From: Acidobacteriota bacterium
Lineage (GTDB): Bacteria; Acidobacteriota; Terriglobia; UBA7540
Assembly (NCBI GenBank): GCA_902812415.1
Contig: CADDZJ010000003.1
Coordinates: forward strand, 1 to 64,000
Length of the DNA: 64,000 nt
Direction: 5' to 3'
Shown: in pieces, positions 34,720-42,757 of the stretch
Position numbering within the stretch: the stretch's first letter is position 1
How the letters are laid out: each line of letters opens with the position of its first letter
The notes under the pieces: generated by a model
What the model saw: the letters and a program-made list of their open reading frames with translations, nothing else
What the model was told of the DNA's origin: nothing
Database searches by the model: none
Program-made: the position numbers and the translations under genes

Positions 34720-34735
34720 TGGCAGCGAAATTGCC
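34720..34735 (+). promoter_or_regulatory. Sigma-54 promoter facing flbD-motA-motB
   Basis: TGGCAG-CGAAA-TTGCC, with invariant GG and GC ten bases apart; two positions differ from TGGCAC-N5-TTGCW. It lies 190 bases upstream of the flbD start and about 85 bases from the oppositely facing sigma-54 site. Two sigma-54 activator genes lie downstream in this cluster. Confidence 0.6.
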
Positions 34736-34927
34736 TATAGAAATACTTATCGGCGTGTCCGGGCTGGTTCAGCTCCTGCCAGCAAGCTCGTTAGCGTCCT
34801 CCGCTCGGCAAGATTTGCCTCTTGACGCGAGTTTTAGCAAAAATTGCCGATGTATTAAGTGTGGAGAGGCTCAGCGAATGGCTGAGACGCGTCGAATCGA
34901 GAGCCGAGAGCAGGAAGAGAGGTCAGC

Positions 34928-35185
34928 TTGATTCAGCTCACCCGTCTGAATAATCAGCCTTTCGTGGTAAACGCCGATTTGGTTCAATTCATTGAGAAGG
35001 CTCCGGACACCGTCATCACCTTGATTACCGGCGAGAAAGTGGTGGTGAAGGAGCCATTAGAGCAAGTCGTCGATCAGATCCTATCCTTCCGCCGATGCGT
35101 TCTGGCAGGCTTGTGCGCGGCAGCACCCCCAATCACAGCTTTTCGGAAGAGCAACGGCCAGCACGACACACGAGAGACTGAGTAG
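34928..35185 (+). CDS. flbD: Flagellar protein FlbD
   Basis: A small cytoplasmic protein of the FlbD/YlzI family, found next to motA or flgE in many flagellar clusters; its function is poorly known. The first 55 residues match the family closely: IQLTRLNNQPFVVNADLVQF, then TVITLITGEKVVVKEPLEQVV. The last 30 residues (CVLAGLCAAAPPITAFRKS...) are an extra tail. The start is a TTG with GAGAGG upstream. motA begins 12 bases after the stop, so the two are co-transcribed. This is the first gene of the plus-strand flagellar cluster, behind a sigma-54-like promoter. Confidence 0.88.
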   Translation: MIQLTRLNNQPFVVNADLVQFIEKAPDTVITLITGEKVVVKEPLEQVVDQILSFRRCVLAGLCAAAPPITAFRKSNGQHDTRETE

Positions 35186-35196
35186 GAGACCCTGGG

Positions 35197-36009
35197 GTGG
35201 ATAAGGCAACTTTAGGCGGGATACTTATCGCCATTCTTGGCATTTTAGGGGGGATGACGATTGAGGGGGGGAAAATTGCCCAGATCTTGCAGCCTACCGC
35301 CGCGATGATCGTCTTTGGTGGGACGATTGGAGCGGTGCTCATCGGCTTCCCGCTTCCCATCGTCCTCCATGCCGCAAAACGCATGGCAAACATCATCTTC
35401 GAGCCCAAGTGGGATCCGGAAAAATTAATCAAGGAAATCGTAAGCTACGCGAATCAGGCCAGAAAGGAAGGCATTGTCTCCCTCGACCAGAAGCTGCCTG
35501 AGATTGAAGACCCCTTTCTTAAGAAATCTCTCATGCTGGCGATCGACGGCACGGAACCCCAGGAACTGCGAAAAATGATGGAGCTTGAAATGGATAACCA
35601 GGCGGAGCATGAGGAAAAAGTTCCCCAGGTATTCGAATCGGCTGGCGGATACGCTCCCACCATCGGCATTCTGGGCGCGGTCCTGGGGCTCATTCAGGTG
35701 ATGCAGCATCTCGATAACATCAACGAGGTCGGGCGCGGCATCGCCGTGGCTTTCGTGGCCACAGTCTATGGCGTGGGCTCTGCCAACCTCCTCTTCCTCC
35801 CTGCCGCCGGCAAGCTCAAAATTCGCCTGCGCCAGGAACAATTGAGCCGCGAGATGATTCTGGAAGGAGTCATTTCCATCCTTGAAGGGCTGAATCCCCG
35901 CATGGTTGAGACGAAACTGCGCGGATTCCTGGCCACGACCGAAGAGAAAGCAACCGCGGCCAAGGGAGAAGCAAAGGAAGTCAAGGAGCCGGTCGAGGCC
36001 AGCCAGTGA
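35197..36009 (+). CDS. motA: Flagellar motor stator protein MotA
   Basis: MotA forms the ion channel around MotB and applies torque to FliG. The 270-residue protein has four membrane segments: the first two in TLGGILIAILGILGGMTIEG and AAMIVFGGTIGAVLIGFPL, the last two in YAPTIGILGAVLGLIQVM and GIAVAFVATVYGVGSANLLF. The conserved Pro before segment 3 and the cytoplasmic RKEG motif (the torque-loop Arg region) are present. The start is GTG with AGGAG nine bases upstream. Its stop overlaps the motB start as GTGA. Confidence 0.95.
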   Translation: MDKATLGGILIAILGILGGMTIEGGKIAQILQPTAAMIVFGGTIGAVLIGFPLPIVLHAAKRMANIIFEPKWDPEKLIKEIVSYANQARKEGIVSLDQKLPEIEDPFLKKSLMLAIDGTEPQELRKMMELEMDNQAEHEEKVPQVFESAGGYAPTIGILGAVLGLIQVMQHLDNINEVGRGIAVAFVATVYGVGSANLLFLPAAGKLKIRLRQEQLSREMILEGVISILEGLNPRMVETKLRGFLATTEEKATAAKGEAKEVKEPVEASQ

Positions 36010-36902
36010 GCAGAAGGAAAAAAGCCGCAAGCCACGAAAACCACGAGCGGTGGCTGATCTCCTATTCTGATTTCGTCACCCTGCTCTTTGCCTTTTTTGT
36101 GGTCATGTTCTCAGCCTCGCAGGTGGATAAACGGAAAGTCGGGAAAATCGCTGTGGCGATGCAAGTGGCTTTTCAGGACCTCGGCATTTTCGAGAGTTCC
36201 AACACGCACGTTCCGCTGTCCCAGTCTCAACCCCTGCCTTTCTCAACCGTGCAGATGGTGGATAACGCCGCACTAACCACGGTGCTGGGCCGGGTCGCGT
36301 CCTCTCCTGAAGGAGCGCCCGCAGCGGCAACCACCGTGATGAACCTCACGGAGCTGCGCCACAGGCTGGAACAGGCGCTTGCTCCACAGCTCGCGAAGAA
36401 AATTGTGGGGCTGCGCATGAGCCATGACGCGCTCATTCTGAGCCTTCGAGAGGTCGGTTTTTTCGACAGCGGCTCAGCCACTTTGCGGCCCGAAGCCGAG
36501 CCGGTTGTCGCTCGCATTGCCAAAATACTTCAGGCCACGCCGTGCCTTCTTCGGTTTGAAGGGCATACCGATAACGTCCCCATCCATTCGGCTGCTTTTC
36601 CTTCCAACTGGGAGCTTTCCACGGCTCGCGCCACCAACATGGTCCGGCTCTTTATCACTCAGTTCGGCTTTGACCCCACGCGTCTCTCGGCAGCAGGCTA
36701 CTCGAAATATCATCCGATTGCCTCCAACGCAACCTCGGAGGGACGCGCCATGAATCGGCGAGTGGATATCGTGATCCTGCCGCCCGCAACGTGGCCCATC
36801 AATTCCATCCAGGCGTCAGCCACGACCACACTCTCTCCTCTTGCCGCGCATCCAGCCACCCCCAACCTGCGCCCCAATAGCCCCAAAATCACTCAGGAAT
36901 AG
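36006..36902 (+). CDS. motB: Flagellar motor stator protein MotB
   Basis: MotB anchors the stator to peptidoglycan and carries the essential ion-binding Asp, here Asp22 in ISYSDFVTLLFAFFVVMFSA. The 298-residue protein has one membrane helix, a plug/linker, and an OmpA-like domain with GSATLRPEAEPVVARIAKIL and the peptidoglycan-binding FEGHTDNVPIHSAAFPSNWE, plus RAMNRRVDIVI. The last 40 residues are a Pro/Thr/Ala-rich tail. It starts at GTG in a 4-base overlap with motA. H+ or Na+ use cannot be decided from this sequence. A perfect 22-base palindrome begins at the last base of its stop codon. Confidence 0.94.
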   Translation: MSRRKKAASHENHERWLISYSDFVTLLFAFFVVMFSASQVDKRKVGKIAVAMQVAFQDLGIFESSNTHVPLSQSQPLPFSTVQMVDNAALTTVLGRVASSPEGAPAAATTVMNLTELRHRLEQALAPQLAKKIVGLRMSHDALILSLREVGFFDSGSATLRPEAEPVVARIAKILQATPCLLRFEGHTDNVPIHSAAFPSNWELSTARATNMVRLFITQFGFDPTRLSAAGYSKYHPIASNATSEGRAMNRRVDIVILPPATWPINSIQASATTTLSPLAAHPATPNLRPNSPKITQE

Positions 36903-36923
36903 AATTTGCGCTAGCGCAAATTC
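36902..36923. repeat. Perfect 22-bp palindrome after motB
   Basis: GAATTTGCGC-TAGCGCAAATTC is its own reverse complement over all 22 bases. It begins at the last base of the motB stop. The following bases (CTCTCAAGATCT) contain no T-run, so it is not a standard intrinsic terminator; it could be a hairpin end or a dimer-binding operator. Confidence 0.7.
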
Positions 36924-37306
36924 CTCTCAAGATCTAGGCCTGAGTTACCGACAATCTTAATGAGAGTTCATTTACTCTCCTCGCCCCGAAGCGGAGCTTG
37001 CGTTAAAAATTATTGTTTTATCAATATCGTTATGATATACAGGGTAGGTCAAAATTGATTGATTAAAGTCGAAACGCACTTATCAGAATTTTTTTATAGC
37101 CAAGAGAAGTATTCGTTAATGAGGGGACTTGGCGGGCAAAGCGGCCCGTCGAGAGAAAGCTATCGGCTTTAATTCAAGGCTGACGATGCCAGTTCAGGCT
37201 ATTTATCGACTGGCCTCGCGACCTTTCTCTCCCAATCCCCGCAATGACGTTGACTTGGATGGTCCACGGAGTTCCCGGCAACGAACAGGTCTGGCTGCCC
37301 TAGTCA
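36924..37306. other. Intergenic region between motB and the response regulator
   Basis: About 380 bp, AT-rich in its first half (36940-37110), with no recognised gene. It has no sigma-54 or sigma-28 pair that I can defend. It is followed by the second copy of the 110-bp repeat. Confidence 0.4.
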
Positions 37307-37416
37307 CGTGTCACTAACGTTTCTGGAGAATGTGTGTTTATGGCCAGGATGGCTCCGCCACAACCGTGGCAGGGGCGTCCCGCCCGTGGGTTCAGTCCAG
37401 GTATTTATGTGACATA
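37307..37416 (+). repeat. 110-bp dispersed repeat, copy 2
   Basis: Same element and same orientation as 22501-22610, 110 bases without gaps. It has the same TGTCAC/GTGACA ends and the CCACAACCGTGG hairpin; the second hairpin is GGGC-GTCCC-GCCC. Its right end is 79 bases from the response-regulator start, so it lies within or next to that gene's promoter region. Confidence 0.85.
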
Positions 37417-37494
37417 CGGCTAGCCGAAACGAGCCGCGTTCAAAGCCAAGAAGATCAGCCAAAGAATATTCAGCGTCCGTCTCCCGAGGTGAAG

Positions 37495-38241
37495 ATGCGC
37501 ATACTTGTCGTTGAAGATGAGCAATCGCTGGCTCGCTTTTTAAAAAGCAGCCTGGAGAGCCAGCAGTTCCTGGTCGATCTGGCAGGAAACGACGTGGAAG
37601 CCCGGCAAAAACTTGCAGAACAGCACCACGATCTTATCCTGCTCGACCTGAAAATCCCCGGCATCGAGGGTTTCGAGCTTTTACGCAAAGCCCGCGAACT
37701 AAAGCCTTTAACGCCTATTCTCATCCTTTCAGGAATGAACAATCTGGAAGACCGCGTGCGCGGCCTGGAACTCGGCGCCGACGATTATCTTGCCAAGCCC
37801 TTCGCCCTGGTAGAGCTTCTGGCGCGCATTCGGAACCTGCTTCGTCGCGCCTCGCGCCTTCCCGACGTCAAGACCTGCATCGACGATCTCGAACTGAATC
37901 ACATGGACCGCACCGTCCGCCGCGGCGGGAAGCGGATTGACCTCAGCCCCAAGGAATACGCGCTTCTGGAATATCTGATGCGGCATAGCGACCAATGCGT
38001 GACCCGAACCATGATTATGCAGAACGTGTGGGGTTTTTCCCCTGACACAATGACCAACGTGGTGGATGTTTACATCAGTTACTTGCGGAGGAAAATCGAT
38101 GACGGGTTCGGTCGCCGGCTGATCCATACGGTGCGCGGCGAAGGTTATGAAATCGGGCTCCGGCCAGAGGAGGAACCTGCAGGCTTGTCCCACAAGGCCG
38201 CCGCAACCGGAAGCCACGCTCACTTAACGGGACACACCTAA
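37495..38241 (+). CDS. OmpR-family response regulator
   Basis: A 248-residue two-domain regulator. The receiver domain (1-115) has MRILVVEDEQ with the acidic pair, DLILLDLKIPG with the phospho-acceptor Asp, ILILSG and the switch Lys in DYLAKPF. The C-terminal winged helix has IDLSPKEYALLEYLMRHSD and VDVYISYLRRKIDDGF, as in OmpR/PhoB. I chose the ATG at 37495; an in-frame extension upstream would run through the dispersed repeat and has no family resemblance. No membrane sensor kinase is next to it. Its position between motB and the two sigma-54 regulators suggests, but does not prove, a flagellar or surface-behaviour role. Confidence 0.88.
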   Translation: MRILVVEDEQSLARFLKSSLESQQFLVDLAGNDVEARQKLAEQHHDLILLDLKIPGIEGFELLRKARELKPLTPILILSGMNNLEDRVRGLELGADDYLAKPFALVELLARIRNLLRRASRLPDVKTCIDDLELNHMDRTVRRGGKRIDLSPKEYALLEYLMRHSDQCVTRTMIMQNVWGFSPDTMTNVVDVYISYLRRKIDDGFGRRLIHTVRGEGYEIGLRPEEEPAGLSHKAAATGSHAHLTGHT

Positions 38242-38570
38242 GACTTTGCCTTAGACAAATCGAGAATTGCCGGCACGCTGCGCAGCTTACAGGCTTCGCC
38301 AGCGCATTGCTGGATTGTCTCTCTGAAAACACGCGCCATCGTGGCGCTCTGAACCCGCCCTGATGCCAAATGGGTGGGAATGTGAAACCGGAATCCGTTT
38401 CCCTCCCCCTCTCCCTGTATAGGAGCGGGGGCACGAAGCGGTGGGCGAGGGCGCTTTCAACGCAGTTCAGACAGTATGCTGGCAAGCTTGAGGGAAACTT
38501 AACCCAGCAACGTTACAGGCTGGAGCGCCGGATTGTTAAAAAATGTCATTGAAATGAGTGGAGCTACACG
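38242..38570. other. Intergenic region before the sigma-54 activator
   Basis: A 329-bp gap. I looked for sigma-54 and sigma-28 elements and found none with correct spacing. A short inverted pair CTAAGAC..GCCTTAG (38239-38254) follows the regulator stop. No protein family or RNA gene recognised. Confidence 0.4.
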
Positions 38571-39743
38571 ATGACAACTGTCGTCGCAAGCGACAACCCC
38601 CAATTTCGCCATCAGGTTGTGACTCGATTGCGATCTTCGAGCTGGGTAGCCGAAGAAGTGCGCGGCGGCGCGGAGGCGCTGGCAATGGTCGAAGAGGGCC
38701 GTTGCGAGATCCTGGTGCTCGACCGCCGGTTGCCCGATCTCGATGCCACAGAGCTTTCATGGATGGTCAAGGCTCGGCATCCGCAGGTTGAAGTCCTGGT
38801 GGTCGATTCTGAAGCTCGCAAACCTCTGCTGGTTCACGAGCCGCCTCGGAATGCCAGAAGCGGAGAACTGCTCAACCTTTTGTGGGAGGTCCCCGAACAA
38901 AATCTCGCTGAGTTGGAATCACAACCGTTGATTAAGCCTGCTGTCGCGCTTCCGTCCTGTCCGCGGATTGAACCTCTGCCCGGCATGATCGGCGGGAGCG
39001 CGGCGATGCGCCAGGTTTATTCACTGTCGCGTTTAGTGACGACTCGAAACACGACGGTTTTGATCATCGGCGAGACTGGAACCGGGAAAGAATTGGTTGC
39101 GCGAGCCATTCATCAACTCAGCCCGCGAGCCAAGCAGCCGCTGGTTACCGTCAATTGCGCCGCCATACCGGAATCGTTGCTCGAATCGGAGCTTTTTGGC
39201 TACGCGCGCGGCGCTTTCACCGGAGCCTCGCAGTCCCGCCTGGGTCGGATTCATTCGGCCCATGGGGGAACCCTCTTCCTCGACGAAATCGGCGAACTAC
39301 CCTTAAGCATTCAGGCCAAACTCCTGCGATTCCTTCAGGAAGGCGAAGTCCAGCGCCTGGGCAGCCCGGACATTGTGCGGGTTGATGTGCGCGTGATCGC
39401 GGCCACAAATGCCGACCTGACCCACCTGATCTCAGAAAACCGTTTTCGGGAAGATCTTTACTATCGTCTCACCGTCTTCCCCATTGTTGTCTCGCCCTTG
39501 CGCGAGCGCCCGGAGGATATTCCCGCCCTCAGCCAGCATTTTCTCCAACACTTCTGCCAGGAATCAGGCGTTCCCCCCAAAAGGCTGACCCCTGCGGCCC
39601 TTCGGATGCTTGAAAAGCATGGCTGGCCTGGAAATATCCGCGAACTTCGGCATACCATCGAGCGAGCCTTTATCCTCTCGAGCGATCAAGCCGAGATTCT
39701 CCCTGAGCACATCAGCCTTCAGGCCCGCCTCAAAAAGGATTAA
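38571..39743 (+). CDS. Sigma-54 activator without DNA-binding domain (FleQ/FlgR-like)
   Basis: A 390-residue enhancer-binding-protein relative. Residues 1-115 are a receiver-like domain with the potential phospho-acceptor Asp51 (ILVLDRRLPDLDA), but the acidic pair at the N-terminus is SDN, so metal binding may be impaired. Residues 135-385 are the AAA+ domain: Walker A IIGETGTGKELVA, GAFTGA loop (GYARGAFTGASQS), Walker B GGTLFLDEIGELPL and an R-finger region. The protein stops right after NIRELRHTIERAFIL and EHISLQARLKKD. The Fis-type helix-turn-helix that normally follows is missing. Helicobacter FlgR is a known activator of this form that works from solution. It lies just before the FlrBC-like pair. 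Confidence 0.87.
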   Translation: MTTVVASDNPQFRHQVVTRLRSSSWVAEEVRGGAEALAMVEEGRCEILVLDRRLPDLDATELSWMVKARHPQVEVLVVDSEARKPLLVHEPPRNARSGELLNLLWEVPEQNLAELESQPLIKPAVALPSCPRIEPLPGMIGGSAAMRQVYSLSRLVTTRNTTVLIIGETGTGKELVARAIHQLSPRAKQPLVTVNCAAIPESLLESELFGYARGAFTGASQSRLGRIHSAHGGTLFLDEIGELPLSIQAKLLRFLQEGEVQRLGSPDIVRVDVRVIAATNADLTHLISENRFREDLYYRLTVFPIVVSPLRERPEDIPALSQHFLQHFCQESGVPPKRLTPAALRMLEKHGWPGNIRELRHTIERAFILSSDQAEILPEHISLQARLKKD

Positions 39744-39798
39744 AGAAATTTTAGTCCCCGGCCCTCCTGATTGGCATGGTTTGTGCTCTAAGGACTCC

Positions 39799-41064
39799 AT
39801 GATGCTAAGTTTGCCTACCCAGGAGAAAAAAGTGCCTCGCCAACCGGAGGACCTGAAGTCTGCCCGGATGGATCTGGATCAGGCTTTTGAATCATTCCTC
39901 CACGTTGCAGGGATCCTTGAGGGGTCTTACGGCCATCTTCGAGCGGAAATCAGCCGGCTGCGGGAAGAGCTTGAGGTAAAGAATGCCGCTCTCGCCCAGA
40001 GCCTTGCTGAGAACGAACGGATTCGCGCCTATCTCAGCCGGATTCTGGAGTCGCTGCCCTGCGGCGTCCTGGTGGTCAATCGCGACCTTGATTTTAAGCT
40101 GATCAATCCGGAAGCCCGGCGGCTACTGAACTCAAATTCTCACAACGGGACGGGGCTGGCGGAGGATATCCCCGCGAACCTGAAATCCTCACTGAAGGAA
40201 CTGGTCTCCCAACCCTCAGGCGAAGAGCGTGTCTGGTCTTTCGACGATAGCGCGGATGCCCGAACGATTGCGATCAATTGCGCGGGCCTGCCGGAAGCTT
40301 CTTCCGCGCATGGCGACCTCGTCCTGATTCTGCGCGACATCACCGAACAGAGGAGGCTGGAGCGGGAAAGAGAAATTGCGCGCCGCATGCGCGCCCTGGC
40401 GGAAATGACTGCTCTTCTCGCCCATGAGATCCGCAACCCCTTAGCGAGCCTGGAGCTGTTTGCCGGATTGATTCAAGGCGCCGTCAGCAACCACCCCGAA
40501 GCCAGCCAGTGGGCCGTTCATCTTCACGCAGGATTGCGCGGCCTTTCGGCGACGGTTAACAACGTTCTCCATTTTTATACTCAGGCGCCGCCGCAAACAA
40601 AGCCCATTAACCTGGCGGAACTCATTGATCATACCGTTCAGTTTCTTCAGCCCCTTGCGCTTCAGCGCGGCATGGCCATTCAATGGGAAAAACCTGCGGC
40701 GCTCTGCATTCTTCAAGCCGACCCTCACCGCCTGCAGCAGGTATTCTTCAACCTCGCCATCAACGCTTTTCGTTCCATGAATCCGGGAGGGCGTCTGACC
40801 ATCCGTTTAGGCTCTGAGACCACGGCAAGCGGAGCCATCGAGGCGCGGATCGATTTTGAAGATCAAGGCATGGGCATCCCGCCGGAGATTCTGGAGAAAA
40901 TCTTCGAGCCCGGGTTCACCACGCGCGCTGGCAGCCCTGGGCTGGGTCTGGCGGTATGTCAGAAGGTTGTGGAGGAACACCAGGGGAGACTCAGCGTGTG
41001 GAGCGCGCCATCGGCAGGAACCACGTTTACGCTCACCTTTCCTCTTTCAGGAGGTCTGGCATGA
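39799..41064 (+). CDS. Soluble histidine kinase, FleS/FlrB/AtoS-like
   Basis: A 421-residue cytoplasmic sensor kinase with no membrane segment. Residues 24-80 form a coiled coil (ISRLREELEVKNAALAQ). Residues 80-185 are a PAS domain (RILESLPCGVLVVNRDLDF). The HisKA box has His209 in LLAHEIRNPLASLEL. The ATPase domain has the N-box FFNLAINAFRSM, G1 DQGMGIPPEI and G2 SPGLGLAVCQKVV. The start is ATG 39799 (or 39802), behind AAGGA; a longer frame would overlap the previous gene by 130 bases. The stop overlaps the next gene's start as ATGA, so kinase and NtrC-type regulator form a coupled pair, as in the FlrBC systems that turn on hook-basal-body genes. Confidence 0.9.
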   Translation: MMLSLPTQEKKVPRQPEDLKSARMDLDQAFESFLHVAGILEGSYGHLRAEISRLREELEVKNAALAQSLAENERIRAYLSRILESLPCGVLVVNRDLDFKLINPEARRLLNSNSHNGTGLAEDIPANLKSSLKELVSQPSGEERVWSFDDSADARTIAINCAGLPEASSAHGDLVLILRDITEQRRLEREREIARRMRALAEMTALLAHEIRNPLASLELFAGLIQGAVSNHPEASQWAVHLHAGLRGLSATVNNVLHFYTQAPPQTKPINLAELIDHTVQFLQPLALQRGMAIQWEKPAALCILQADPHRLQQVFFNLAINAFRSMNPGGRLTIRLGSETTASGAIEARIDFEDQGMGIPPEILEKIFEPGFTTRAGSPGLGLAVCQKVVEEHQGRLSVWSAPSAGTTFTLTFPLSGGLA

Positions 41065-42401
41065 CGGATGTCATGGTCGTGGATGACGAAATTGGTATGC
41101 GAGCGGCGCTCGAAGCCAGTTTTCGCAGTCACGGCTGGAGAGTGCAAACCGCTTCGGGCAAAAACGAAGCGCTGACGGTCTTTCGATCAGCGCCCTGCCC
41201 GCTCGTGGTTACGGACATGCGAATGCCCGATGGCGATGGGCTGGGCGTCATGCAGGGCATCCGCGCCATGGCGCCCGAGACCGCATTCATATTCCTCACC
41301 GCCTATGGCTCCGTGCCGGAAGCGGTGAACGCCATGAAGGAAGGCGCTTGCGACTACCTCATCAAGCCGGTTTCTTTCCCGGTATTGAAAGAAACCGCCG
41401 AGCGCATCCTGCAACGCACTCCTGAAGACGTCTCTCATTCCAAGGAAGAGGGCCTGATCGGCCATTCACCGCGTTTTCGCAGCCTTCTCGAACGCGCCCG
41501 GCAGATTGCCAAAACCGAGGTGGACGTCTTAATCGAAGCAGAGAGCGGGACGGGGAAAGAGAAGCTGGCGCATTTCATCCATCAAGCCAGCAGCCGTTGC
41601 AACGGTCCATTCGTGGCGGTTAACTGCGCAGCTTTCCCGGAAGCTTTGCTCGAAAGCGAACTCTTCGGGCACGTGCGCGGCGCCTTTACCGGCGCCCTCG
41701 CTTCCAAAGCCGGCAAATTCGAGATGGCGCAAGGGGGAACGCTGCTGCTGGATGAAATCGGAGAGATGCCGCTTAATCTCCAACCCAAGCTGCTTCGCGT
41801 CATCCAGGAACGCGAGGTCGATCGATTGGGAGACACCCGTCCAATCCACCTGAACATTCGCGTCATCGCCACCACCAATCGGTCGCTGCGCGACCTGGTT
41901 CGGGAGGGGGCGTTCCGCGCCGATCTCTACTACCGGCTCAACGTGATTCCTCTTACCCTGCCTCCCCTGCGCGAGCGACAAGAGGACATCCCGGAGCTTG
42001 CGGAATACTTCCTTCGCCACTATGCGCCCCCCGCTCTGCGAGGTTCGCTCCGCCTGGCCCCTGAATTGCTCGCTCGGTTGAAGCAGCATGATTGGCCAGG
42101 AAACGTGCGGGAGCTTGAGAACGCCATTCGCCGCGCCCTGGCTCTTTCAAGAGGCCCCGTCCTGGGAATCGAAGCGCTGGAAGAAATTGATCCCGCCCCC
42201 TCGCCGCACGGGGTTGCGCGTACGGCCCCGGTTCTTGAGGCCGGGCTCACATTGCACGAGCTCGAGCGACAGCTTGTGGAGCGGACGCTTGCAGCGGTGG
42301 ATGGCAACCGCACGCGCGCCGCAGAAATGCTAGGCATCAGTTTGCGAACGATTCGCAATAAAATCCGCGAATATGGCTTAGGGCCTAGGAGGACTGGATG
42401 A
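41061..42401 (+). CDS. Sigma-54-dependent response regulator, FlrC/FleR-like
   Basis: A 446-residue NtrC-family activator with all three domains. Receiver: VMVVDDE with Asp8/Asp9, phospho-acceptor Asp52 in VVTDMRMPDGDG, and DYLIKPVSFP. AAA+: Walker A AESGTGKEKLA, HVRGAFTGALASKAG and LLLDEIGEMPL. DNA-binding: Fis-type helix-turn-helix RTRAAEMLGISLRTIRNKIREYGL at the C-terminus. It is the partner of the kinase just upstream (ATGA overlap) and its stop overlaps the flgB start in the same way. The likely targets are the sigma-54-like promoters in this cluster. Confidence 0.92.
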   Translation: MTDVMVVDDEIGMRAALEASFRSHGWRVQTASGKNEALTVFRSAPCPLVVTDMRMPDGDGLGVMQGIRAMAPETAFIFLTAYGSVPEAVNAMKEGACDYLIKPVSFPVLKETAERILQRTPEDVSHSKEEGLIGHSPRFRSLLERARQIAKTEVDVLIEAESGTGKEKLAHFIHQASSRCNGPFVAVNCAAFPEALLESELFGHVRGAFTGALASKAGKFEMAQGGTLLLDEIGEMPLNLQPKLLRVIQEREVDRLGDTRPIHLNIRVIATTNRSLRDLVREGAFRADLYYRLNVIPLTLPPLRERQEDIPELAEYFLRHYAPPALRGSLRLAPELLARLKQHDWPGNVRELENAIRRALALSRGPVLGIEALEEIDPAPSPHGVARTAPVLEAGLTLHELERQLVERTLAAVDGNRTRAAEMLGISLRTIRNKIREYGLGPRRTG

Positions 42402-42754
42402 GCTGGCTCGATACAAACGTGTTGTCTCAATTGCAGACTTTCTTGCGGCTGACCACCACGCGGGAGTCGCTGATCTCAAACAACATCGCCAACGTCGATA
42501 CGCCCGGCTATCAGACTGAGGACATCAGTTTTGAGAAGGAAATGCGTCGAGCGGAAATTCAACCCGAGTCTGAATCGCTCACGCCGTTCATCCACCCTGT
42601 CGGGGGACTCGTGGAACGGCCCGATGGCAACAACGTGAACGTCGATCGTGAGAGCATGCTGCTCGCTCAATCTCAGCTTCAATACACGCTTGGCGTCACG
42701 GTGCTTCGGGACGAATTCAAGCGCCTGCTCACCGCCATCAATGAAGGGAGTTAA
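42398..42754 (+). CDS. flgB: Flagellar proximal rod protein FlgB
   Basis: FlgB is one of the rod proteins connecting the MS ring to the hook. The 118-residue protein has the axial-protein N-terminus TTRESLISNNIANVDTPGYQTEDISFE, then NVDRESMLLAQSQLQYTLGV and a short C-terminal helix. It starts with an ATGA overlap with the regulator gene, and flgC begins three bases after its stop. It is slightly shorter than the 130-140 residues common in the family, from loss in the middle loop. Confidence 0.93.
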   Translation: MSWLDTNVLSQLQTFLRLTTTRESLISNNIANVDTPGYQTEDISFEKEMRRAEIQPESESLTPFIHPVGGLVERPDGNNVNVDRESMLLAQSQLQYTLGVTVLRDEFKRLLTAINEGS

Positions 42755-42757
42755 GCC

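Larger units (their letters stand above)
34233..34927. other. 695-bp divergent control region of the flagellar and glycosylation operons
   Basis: No gene is supported here. It holds two sigma-54-like promoters facing in opposite directions (34621-34636 minus; 34720-34735 plus) and a possible sigma-28 promoter facing left (34401-34427). At 34917-34922 is the AGAGG ribosome-binding site of flbD. A short sequence near 34437-34490 (GTGGATTCCCGCTTTCG) resembles intergenic repeats common in related genomes. Activator-binding sites must lie here too, but I cannot define them. Confidence 0.6.

Noticed and set aside
34747-34754. Second GCCGATAA (minus strand) as a sigma-28 -10
   Set aside because: The 8 bases at -35 distance (GCTGAACC) do not resemble TAAAGTTT.
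37330-37494. 55-residue N-terminal extension of the OmpR-type regulator
   Set aside because: It is translated from the dispersed repeat; the receiver domain starts normally at 37495.
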